A DNA stretch of 64,000 nucleotides from Progne subis subis (lineage: Eukaryota > Chordata > Aves > Passeriformes > Hirundinidae), in assembly GCA_022316685.1 (NCBI GenBank), contig JAKJHU010000136.1, positions 248,001 to 312,000 of the forward strand, read 5' to 3'. The first letter of the stretch is position 1. Each line of letters opens with the position of its first letter. The notes below the pieces were generated by a model. It saw only the letters and a list, made by a program, of their open reading frames with translations. It ran no database searches and was not told the origin of the DNA. Made by a program: the position numbers and the translations under genes. Shown in pieces: positions 54,169 to 64,000 of the stretch.

Positions 54169-57100
54169 CCCCCACTTCTGCCCACGCTGCTTGTAGTGTG
54201 GGCAGATCAGATCCAAGACATTTGCTAACACTGGTTAACTTGTAGAAATCCCAATTCACTTTCTCAACGGCCTATTATTACTATTCCCGAAACAGTCCAC
54301 TAAAAACCAGTCAGGTAAATGCCAAATACCAAACCCTATACATTATCAAGAACAACCGAAGGAGACAGGTTGATTCCCAGCAGAAGAGACAATTTTGAGG
54401 AGACCCTTTTGAGTTTTTTTTATCAGAACAGGAGGGACAGATATCATTCACACGCCAACTGTTTCACAGGGCTAAAAGGTCCAGAAATGAAGCAGCAGTG
54501 TAAAAAGAAGAACAGAAGTACATAGATTTGTTTCAATGCCTGGTTAATTCAGGCAAATGTAACTTGGAGAAGGAATCTGAAGTTTTTACTTGAGCTTAGA
54601 GCAGACTTACTAAATGGTAGTCCCGGATGAATCTCCCAAAGCTCCTGGATCTAGTGGTTTGTGTTGGACCAGTTGCTGCTGAAAAGCCAGCCAACAGCAA
54701 AAATTTCAGATCCAGGAGCTCAGAAAGAATAAAAGACAGTGAGCACAGGCCACCTGATACTCCTTTCAGAAAAGTGAAAAACAAAATTATTCCCAATACT
54801 GCCTCCTTTCCCTAAAATGTCCTCAATTTTGCTAGTTACACTACCATCAAGCAGACAAAACCATCCTCTTTGCTCATTTGCACTGAGCTAAGAACCTCAA
54901 ATGCTACAGGTCACTGAGAGGGTTTAAGAAAAACAGGAAATTTACCATTCTTATCACATAGCATGTCCTATATCCAGCAAAATATAAGGAAAGCCCTTGG
55001 TCTCTCAAAATATACCAAATCTAAATGGCAATCATGAGCTCTTCTAATGTGTCACAGCTGCTTCCAAAGTGATTATTCTGCAGAACTACCAAGAGAAAAA
55101 AAGGAAGCCACTTCTCTGTTTCCTGGCTTTTAAATACATCTTTCTCAAATCAACTGTTCTACTTTCCCTCAGCTTTAATGCAGAAAAATCCTGAAGCCAT
55201 CGGGTTGTCTCAGTATTGCTAATGCGATATTTACAGGATGCTTCCTTACACTGAAGTCTGTTTGCATACATGGATCCCAGGTGCTATTTTTCAGACTACC
55301 TCCAGGAAACAAATTCCTTGGTAAGAAGAAAAAAAGATACGTGATGTTCAGTCTTCCATTTCAAGGAAACAGGTAAAAAGTCAGCAATATTTTTCAACCA
55401 GACTTTTCCTTCCTCTTGCCAGGCAGCCCTTGCAGCGATAGTAACCGAGCAGCCAGAACAGGTGTAGATGTGGAAATGAATTTGCAAGGTCCAATCCCCA
55501 TTTGTCACATTATCCATGAGATAATCAATTATCACATGCCAAGAACCCATCTTGGGGTGAGCACGTACTAATCTGTGGTGAATCCTGTGCCCTCAAAAAC
55601 CCACCAGACCACCAAATTATATTCAGCGCGTATCCACGAACAAGTTCATATTGTTCAGGTCTGACAGACAAGGTATCTTGAGGTAAGGGTGGTTGGAATG
55701 GCCTCTCCTGATCAGCGCTATTGACAGATGTTCCTACAGAAATACATCTCCTAGAAAAACCCAGCTTTTCTAGGCCATACATACTAAAAAAGTCTCTTGT
55801 AGTAGCTCCTTCCAGTATGTACCTCAGATGTGATCAAAGCTGAGAGCATTGGCAAATTCCTACTCTTAGCACTTAAAGAATTCAGTGAGTTTTAAATGTG
55901 CATCCAGAAAACTTTTGACACTTAAAGGTATGTTTTCAAAGCAGCTCATGGGAGGTACATGCACAAATCCCATTATTTGATAACAGGATTAGTGAACTGT
56001 GCTTTGAAAATATATCCCAGACTGTTATGGCATTAACAGGGACATTTAGAGATCCCAAAAACATTAAAACTTATTCTTGCTACTAACTACTGTCCAAAAA
56101 TTCCAGGTAGCCAGCTCCAATTAATCCCTTGTCTCATCATCTACCTGGGCAGCATACCTTGTTTGTCTGACAGAATTCATAATGGAGGAATGACCAAACA
56201 GAATTTTGATCACTGGAGTGAATTCTTTATTTCAACTGCATTACACAAGAATGGCATTTGTTTTCTTCTTATGATAAGCACATGGGAAAAGAAAGAAAGC
56301 AAAGTTTTATTATGGAGCCTTACATTAAGTAAAAATGACTGCACATTTTAAAAAACCCAAACCAGTGGTTAGCAAACTAGAATATCAGATGTTATAAATC
56401 AGAAGCCCTTATTAGATCTATACTTATGGCCCCTTACACCAAATGAAAATTTGGCACTGAGGAACGCTGCGGAGTTTTGATCTGTACAAGCACGTTCCAT
56501 AAAAAAAATCAAAGCAAATTTGTCAGCATACTAACACAAAACTTGCAGGAGGTTTTATGAAAAATCATATGTGGTTCAGCCAAAATTCCCACAGCCATAA
56601 GAATTCCAGTTAGCCAAGGGAGAGTTAAATCTCCAGTGGTTCAGATGTAAGTCTGAGCATTGATTTCTGCTGCTACTCATTCATCTGAAATGCAGACCTC
56701 TGAAGACTTTCATTTTTGTGCTACCTTGCGGCACAGCAAATGTAAAGAGAAACAAACTTTTAGTCCTCACTAACTGCAAGCTACCCCAGCTCTGTAGTAA
56801 AATACAGAACAGCTCATCCAGCTAAAGGGAGGTCATAACCATGCATTCATGTATCCCAGGGTTTCCTGTAGGCAACTGCTTCCTTGCTATAGACCTAGCA
56901 CAGTCTTGCCAAGGAAAATCTTGGTTTTCCTACTGAAGCTCAGGCCAATCAACAGGGTAGCAAACTGATGCTAGAAAAGACATTTCTGCTGCTGCACAAC
57001 TGCACTGTGACCCATGAAAAGGGAGTGCTGGTGCACGTGTACAACCTTTGCAGACCCTAGCCTGGACTGCAGAGTGGAAAGGGGCTACCACCAGCCTTGG

Positions 57101-59252
57101 AGTGAGAATTTGAGATGAGGAAGGCGTCGCTTAAGACTCAGACAGGCACACAGCTGGTGACCCCTACAGGGGTAAAAAGCGCCTCATTGCCCTACGTGAC
57201 TCTCAGCCCACCGCCGTCAGGCCGTGGTGCCATATGATCCCATTCAGAAATGTGTCAGACTCCTGCCCACATTCTGGCAGAAGCAAAAGGGTAACTCTGC
57301 TTCATTCCTAGTCTGCTGCTTCTCGTGACAATTTTGTAAGTTTAAATAGCTTTCCACCCTGCCTGGTATTTTCCCCTTCCTGTACTGCTCAATGGGCCCA
57401 ATCCCATATCCTTTCAAAAGGTTTAATTTATCAGGTGGGCTGGACGTGGCAGAACAGACCTTTACTTCCTGACAGAGAGGAGAGATTCCCACACTCATCT
57501 GAAAAGGGAGCTCCTGAAAGGGAAGATGCCTCATGGCTGAAGTGCAGACCTCTACGTGGGCCAAGCTACCCTGCTGCTCAGGCTGCCAAACAGCATCAAC
57601 ATTTCCCTTCTCCACTGGAAACACTTTACCTACAGGATCACGTCAGAGCACGTGCCTTTTTCCTAACTTCATCGTGCTGCTGCCCAGTAGACGCCTCATA
57701 TCACCTAAACCCAGCTTATTCCTCCTCTGTCATTTCCAGGTTTCCATAATGCAGGTTACAGTGGAAATTCGGTCCCCGGCCTCCGACGCTGCACTCCCAC
57801 GTTTCATCTCATTTTCATTGTTCCAGCCCAAATGTGGCAACCCTTCCTGTACAATCTTCTGAGGTTTTCACGCTGATCTTGTCCTTTGACGTGAATTGGA
57901 AGAGACATAAGTAGCTCCCCATTTTTAATGGCAATTCCTTAACGAATATTTGAAACAAATCTGGTTTGGGACTGAAGGAGCTTGCCACCTTCTTGTAGCC
58001 TGATAAGTCCCATCTTTTGTAGCCTTCCACAATCTTTCATGTAGACATTTCCTCATGCACTTTGAAAAAGCTGTATCAATCTCTATCTTAGTTAAGCTAA
58101 CAACTTTCTCAGGAAAGCATACCAGCTACAGTACAAAAATGCAGACAGATTAGGTACACTCTAGTCCTTATTTCCAAGACAAATACATCTGATTAAAGAG
58201 GAAGACATGGGGAATCAATTCATAATCAAGTGATGTAATCATCTTTTAAAGCTGGAGTTTAATAAAGCAACAAGGAAACTTCAATTTAAATATTGTAGCT
58301 AATCTTGTATTTGGACTTCTCAGCTGTTTTCTAAACAAAAACTATTAGCCACAGAGACCAGTGATTTTGCAAATAAGTGGAGGCTTTATAGTAGATTAGG
58401 CACTTTTTATTACCTCAGGGGATAGACTGTGCACTTATTTAAAAAGCTTAACATTCATTTATTCACACGTTTGTTTTACATGTTAATACATTAAAGATAA
58501 TTAACAGCTTCATTTTCTAAGTGATTTCTAAATTCATTACTCATGTCAACCTTATCCTGAATGCAAAATTAAATTGGCCTCAACCTCTCAAACCAGTTTT
58601 TATTCATCAGCTTCCAGAGGAGAACAAATCTTTCTGCTTTTCCACCTACTAGCCGCTTTACCCACTTTGACTGAACTCTGAATAAACTGAAGAAAATATC
58701 CCCACACCAATAGAAAAAGCAACAGCTACAGTAATAAAGCACTTTCAGCAACAAGCTCTGCTTTTAGGTGCTGATTTTGTGACATCTCCAATTTTAGTAG
58801 CTAGACACTCTAACATTTCAGCAGCAAATATTTAAGCAGCAGTTTTGCTGTTATTTAAGTGATTTTTCTGTTACTGTTGATTTATGTTTTAAAATAGACC
58901 CTCCCAATTTCAAAGTTAAGCAGGATTTTAAAAAGTTTTTGAATCAAACCTGAAAATCCAATTGACATTTTAAAACTTCCTTTCTAAACTAACGGATATT
59001 TATGTACTCCGGTATTGAGCTGGCTCAGCCTGCCTTTGGACAACTTTAGTTGCACAGCTTCCTGAAGGCATCTTAAGGCATTTTCCCCCTCATCCTCTCT
59101 CTTTTCTCTCCACATTTCTCTCTACTATTGAGGTCACACTAATCCAGCTATAGCTGCTCACACGACTTTTGTTCTGAGAGATGCCAGTGGCTACTGTACC
59201 ATCCCTTTGAGTGGTACTTATTAAACTACGCCTCTGTAGACATTGATTTATT

Positions 59253-59273
59253 AAAAAAAAAAAAAAAAAAAAA
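59253..59273. repeat. Poly-A run
   Basis: About 21 A between TTTATT and TCCCC. Confidence 0.93.
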
Positions 59274-59501
59274 TCCCCAGGCTTGAACAAAATAAGTGTT
59301 AGCTAAGAGGAAGTACAGAGAGTTTAATGGACAGGGATGGGCATGTTTTGTTAAGTCGCTAATCAGACTCAGAAAAGCATAAAGCCAGATAAAACTTCCT
59401 GGTAAAACTTGGTGCTGTCACAACCAGCCGGTCACTGGAGTAGAGAGGAGTCTCTCTCCACGCTGTCCTCCTCGCTCCAGCTGCTGCTCGGTGGGCTCCT
59501 G

Positions 59502-59525
59502 TTTGAGGCAGTGTTTGAGGCAGCG
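59502..59525. repeat. 12-bp tandem duplication
   Basis: TTTGAGGCAGTG is followed directly by TTTGAGGCAGCG. It marks the left edge of the CpG-dense patch. Confidence 0.9.
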
Positions 59526-59605
59526 TGAGCCGCGCTCGGCCGCATCTGCCGGCCGGGTCAAACAGCTTCGCAGGGACACGCACCGGCCACGGGCGCTGGA
59601 GGATA
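59518..59605. promoter_or_regulatory. Small CpG-dense patch, candidate intronic regulatory core
   Basis: I count about 12 CpG dinucleotides within roughly 90 bp (GCGTGAGCCGCGCTCGGCCG, GCCGGCCGGG, CGCACCGGCCACGGGCGC), in a window whose introns are otherwise CpG-poor. It is too short for a standard CpG island. It could be a minor promoter, an enhancer core or a conserved element. There is no direct evidence of function in the sequence. Confidence 0.3.
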
Positions 59606-59694
59606 ATCCTGGAGCCCTGCCCAGCATTCCTGCTCCTGCTTTCATAATCACACAGAAATTACCTGCCTCTAATGAAACGCTCAGAACTGTGCGT

Positions 59695-60055
59695 GGAATA
59701 CTGTTGCGTGCCTAATGCCCATCTTCAGGTGCATAATTAATTGCTCTGCAAGGCATTTTAAGGCGGGGGAAGGAAAGCTGAGCATAAATGCTGATCTGAC
59801 AGTCTGTAAAGCCAGTGGACTAGAACAGGAAAGGCCTCTGAGAGCAGCAGCTCTCAGCTAAGGCCCTTGCTATCCTTATGCAGATAACTAATTAAGATAT
59901 TATTTGTTACCATTTGGAGGAACAGCTTCTGAGTTTGGTTAGAGGTGAGCACTAATCAGCTGCTGAAATCTAAACTGATTATGTCTGAAGTGTCGACAGA
60001 TGCAGAACTCCCTGAGTGAAGAATTAACATGTGTCAGCTTTTGAGACAAGCTAGG
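59695..60055. promoter_or_regulatory. ATTA-rich block, candidate conserved non-coding enhancer
   Basis: Lies just beside the CpG patch. Contains clustered homeodomain-type cores (GCATAATTAATTGCTCT, AACTAATTAAGATATTATTT), an octamer-like ATGCAGAT and TGATCTGACAG, with no recognised repeat. The mixture is typical of deeply conserved developmental enhancers, but conservation cannot be judged from one sequence. Confidence 0.3.
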
Positions 60056-60073
60056 GGAATACTTGTTTAACAG

Positions 60074-60091
60074 AAAAAAAAAAAAAAAAAA
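60074..60091. repeat. Poly-A run
   Basis: About 18 A followed by GGCACATT. Confidence 0.93.
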
Positions 60092-63000
60092 GGCACATTA
60101 TTGAATACTGTGCAACAGTTATACACAAATAGAATGAATCATATGGAGAACAGTGGGATAGAACCTACCAGTCTAACACATAAAAATCATTACGTCAAAT
60201 GTCCTTTTTCTTCCCAACATAACTGAACTCATTTCCCACCAATGCTACTCTCTTAATTGAGTTGTCAGGGGTAAGAGAGGGAGGAAAAAAAGGCCAAACC
60301 TCCCAGACTTGTCAACAAAGCATCCTGGTTCACTGCACTCTAGAATGTACATTAACACTGTTGTTCAAACAAGCATTATAAAAGAGTCCTCCATTCCTCA
60401 AACACTTATCTCAAATCCTTCCCCTGATCCCAAAATGATCTGTGCACATTTCCACACAGTAGCCTACCTCTACCCAGTATTATCTGCACACAACAAAACA
60501 GCAATCTTTGCCCTAAGGAATGAAGAAGGGAATTTCATAGTAACACTCCCCTTCCTGCTCCACAGCAGTCCCAAAGTAGCAGAAAGATCGTCGTTTTAAC
60601 CAGGACAGACACGTTGGCGGCCAGGGAGGACTGCCTTATTTGGAGGGCCCTAGTTTTTTTAGATTTTGCCAGAGGGACACTCTATCCTGTTTTCAAAATG
60701 TCATGGGACTAAAAGGGAGTAAAACCCAACCAGTTTCCTTTGATCTTCTCCCCAAGAGCAGCGGGGTCTCATTCAATGTATTTAGTAGAGTCAGGACTGA
60801 ACAGTTCAACCTCTAAGAGGAATAAGCATCAGCACTGCACTGAATACAAGTTATGCAAACACATTAGTATTTACAGGACTGAGGCTTCAAAGACAAGATT
60901 TAAGAAGTGAAAAGAACAGAGGGATACAGGATCAGAAGTGGCACATTTCAGCATAATCACCTGCTCACACAATTACCAGATACAAGACAAAGCGGCCACA
61001 GTCATCACGCTCATTGCGTTAAGCAAGGCAACAACTTGCACGCTTATCCCTGTCTGCACTTTGCTGGGCCACATGGCTAAAAATGTGCAACAGTTCCAAA
61101 TACTCTGTAATATGATGAATTATAAAGACACTGCAAAAGCATCTAAACTACATAAGGTGCTGAGCATATATATGGAAAGAGACAGCCCATATCCCAAAAA
61201 GCTTTAATCCTCCTGAAAATTAAAATCCAAACAAACGTGTGGGTTTGAAATGTCATTGTTCAGCACCAGCCAATGAGATATTCCAGACTGAGTTTCTGAA
61301 CCATCTGGTAAAGCATCACAACAGCTTTAAGCATCCAAGGATCTGTCAGGGGCTTTAGTTTAGAAATACTAATAATCCCATCATGTGCGGCTCCTGCTGA
61401 ATGAAAGATATACCTACTCAATGATTTACTCCCCACTCCTTTACCCAGCCTCACAAGGGAGAATTGGTCTGAACAAGACCTGTTAACATTTCTTCATCTG
61501 AATGCAGCACTGCTCAAATTATTTGAGAACTATTACCCAGAATCACAGTCCTTTAGCTAACAAGTCACAGTGAGGACCTTTGGTGGGTCAAAAGGGAAGA
61601 ATAATTTCCAGGAAAAGCATTAAAAAGTATTTTTCTTTGAACTACTTAGGTCTCCAGATTTTATGTCAGTGGTTTCTTCCTTTCTTACCATTTACCTTGA
61701 CTTTTATAGGCGACATTTGGGTTGAGGGAAGAAAAAAAACTAGGGAGGGAGCTCCATTAAACACATTTAACAGCTCTACACAACGCAAGAAACACTTGTC
61801 TGGTGAAATGAACTCGTAGCTGGAAGACAGGCGTTTCGGCAGCTGTGCGGCTTGGTTGCTGTCCCACCGCGTGCCACTGACAGAGCCACTTGGAGCAACT
61901 CCTCCAATGTCCAGCTGCGCATATTCCGGATCCACTCGGACACGGGCTAGCAATCTCTGCCATCTCCAAAAGTCAGGCCTACAACAGCCCAAGGGAGGCA
62001 TTTCAAAGAGACAGGCGGCTCTTGCTAAAAGAGAGAGGAAGCTCTTCTTCCACCTCCAGTCTCTGAAGGTTCAGAGAATAATGCCTGTTCATCATGGGAG
62101 AGGGTTTGGAAGGCTTGGATAAAATACCCTCTTGAAAATGTATCCATAACCTGAGGGTACTAATAAGGGGGTTTGGAGTTCTTTTTCCTCTTAATCCCAG
62201 TAAGGGTTTATGACACCTCTACAAGCATGAAGTTGAACTATCAGTTTAAGACCGTTGGTCCCAACACGTGGCTTGTGGTGAATGTGTTGCACTTGGGAGA
62301 CTTTGAGAAGCTGACAGAAATAGAAAACTGAGGTGACACAGACACCTGAATACAGCACATTTGAAGTGCTGTTATTGCCCAGAGGCTGAGAGTAGCTGCT
62401 GACTGCTTTTCAGACCAGCAGTCTGCAGTCACTAGAACATGGGATACTCCTAGGAGGGCCCATAAACACAAAGGAAGAAATGGTGTTATTAAATAGTCTT
62501 AAATTCACTCAGTGAGACCCGTGTGCAAGACGGCATTCAGCCTGGAAATTAGAGAAGAAAATATTGAAGACGAGCACTTTTTAGGAGAAATCAGCCTTTG
62601 AAAATAGCCTCACTAGAAAGGCACTCTAAGCTCAATACACAAATTCTTCAGGGAAGTTGTTTAAAAATGCTTTGTACACAGCCAATTAACTCTAACTTAT
62701 TGATTGAGATGGCATCTCTTAATTGTTTGGTTTGTTAAATATTTCTCTTTGAAGAATTTTCTCTCCAAAAAGCCACTTACACCAATTTCTGTAACGTGCC
62801 ACTCAAGCTATCAGTGGACACATAAGAGTTACATACATGGTGAGGAGCTTTTAGTAGTTAAAAAAAATAGCAGCGACAACAATAAGAAAAAAAGTGGTTT
62901 GTCTTTGAAAACCACACTGGAAAATAACCACTTACAGGTAATTCTAAATAGAGACTTGTGAAGTAAAGACAAATGCAACCGAGAGCTAATAAAGCCCTAT

Positions 63001-64000
63001 CTGTTAAACTCGGCATCCTGTGAGCTGATACTGGGCTTTTAGCGCTCACTGTTCTGCAAACCACTGGAAAAAAAAGGTAATGGGTAAAACAAAAAGATGT
63101 GATAAAGTCTTCCTATTTCACTGAAAAGCCACATGTCATTGGCATGAACTTCAGCAAAACATTGTAGAAAAATCAGCTGTCAATTAGCTGCTGCTTATGT
63201 ATCACAAGTTGACCAGAGAGGAGAAAAAAACAAGATATTTTCAAAATTAAGCATTAGTGCTGTATAAAAGCCATGAATCAGTATGAAGACCAAAGAAGTG
63301 AAGCCAGTTACAAGGTATTGAATTAAAAAAAGTCAAAACCCATAAAGTGTCAGGCCTTGCTAAACTCATGTGCTACCAGCATCTGAGCAAGAGGGACAGT
63401 TTTAAGTAAATGAAGAACTATTCTTTATTGAAAGTACCCAGTATAGAGTTCATGGCCTTAAGGAAAAAAACTTAATTTCACCAGATAAGAAGTCAATGAT
63501 GAATGAAAACCGACCGAACACAGTTGACAAGATCTTTCTTTTGCTGGCATCTGGGTCTTTTCCTATTAGCATCCAACTGTTGCACTTTCCAGTGAGAACC
63601 AGTGAAAGCAAAGTGTCACCAAAGTCAAGCCATGTGTGAAAACTCTTTCCATACAGCATCAGAGTTTACCATCAGAATTTACCATGACAATAGCCTTGGA
63701 TTATTCTAGAGCAACTACAGAGGTGAGAATCGGTGTTTGACTTCTCAGTTTCCAGTTTTGTTCACCACCAGCCCACCCACAGTCCCTGTCTGCAAACGCT
63801 AAAACACATGTATGATTCTATCCATGTTCATATTCCCACATAAACCAAGGCACACCTGTACCAAGCCATACCCAAAACTCGCACTTCACACTTGTTAGTT
63901 CTCTGGACATAACCTGAGATTCTCAAATCTCAAAAGCAAAGATGTGATAAAGACTGTTTTTTCTCCCCTCAAAGCTGAAGAGGCTGGTGACCACCCATGA

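Larger units (their letters stand above)
24169..64000 (-). other. IKZF2: Large IKZF2 intron upstream of the ZF1 exon (partial)
   Basis: From the acceptor at 24169 to the right edge is 39.8 kb without a recognisable Helios exon. The preceding exon should encode a short N-terminal segment ending with serine/threonine-rich residues; no such sequence was seen on the minus strand, so this is treated as one intron that continues beyond the window. A very long intron at this position is also known in mammalian IKZF2. It contains one long CR1 copy (53674-54168), MIR-like fragments, many simple repeats and some candidate regulatory blocks. Stretches 24200-27650, 28800-31600, 32150-33300, 37250-39050, 42700-46500, 47820-48900, 54200-59200 and 60600-64000 hold nothing I can name beyond short homopolymers and chance ORFs. 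Confidence 0.82.

Noticed and set aside
24169..64000. N-terminal Helios exons upstream of the ZF1 exon
   Set aside because: I looked on the minus strand for the expected NMAIDLTSSTPNG-type segment and did not see it. Reading by eye can miss a short exon; a tblastn search with chicken IKZF2 would settle it.

Overview
This looks like a piece of a bird genome. Two short exons on the minus strand belong to IKZF2 (Helios), an Ikaros-family zinc-finger transcription factor. Everything else I can interpret is intron. The avian call rests on five CR1-type LINE fragments, one ending in the ATTCTGTG/ATTCTATG-like 3' tail typical of sauropsid CR1, on the absence of any recognisable mammalian SINE such as Alu or B1, and on Helios exons that align with human Helios without length change. 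Turtles and crocodilians also carry CR1, so 'bird' is likely rather than proven.

Layout, read along the gene (minus strand, high to low coordinates): (1) 64000-24169 is part of a very large intron. No exon is recognisable, and the N-terminal Helios exons are presumably beyond the right edge. (2) 24168-23902 is the ZF1 exon. (3) 23901-14135 is an intron of about 9.8 kb. (4) 14134-13967 is the exon carrying ZF2 and ZF3. (5) 13966-1 is the start of the next intron. The ZF4 exon and the C-terminal dimerisation exons were not found and presumably lie left of position 1. Both exons begin and end in phase 1 and their lengths are multiples of three, so either can be skipped in frame. That fits the DNA-binding-deficient isoforms known in this family.

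The introns hold CR1 fragments, a few degraded MIR-like or older repeats, many A/T homopolymers, and simple repeats: an (ATT) array of about 20 units, a GA tract, TA, CA, TTTA and CAAA arrays, and a run of 50 A. There are also several unusual non-repeat stretches. A small CpG-dense patch with a 12-bp tandem duplication (59500-59600) sits next to an ATTA-rich block (59700-60050). An unusually open block lies near 22000-22480 close to the ZF1 exon. These are candidates for conserved regulatory elements, but only cross-species alignment could show that.

I see no operon, CRISPR array, phage, convincing tRNA or rRNA, and no second protein-coding gene. All other open frames look like chance ORFs in intron sequence. 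I found no evidence of a new biological system. The most useful leads are the candidate regulatory blocks and the exon architecture.
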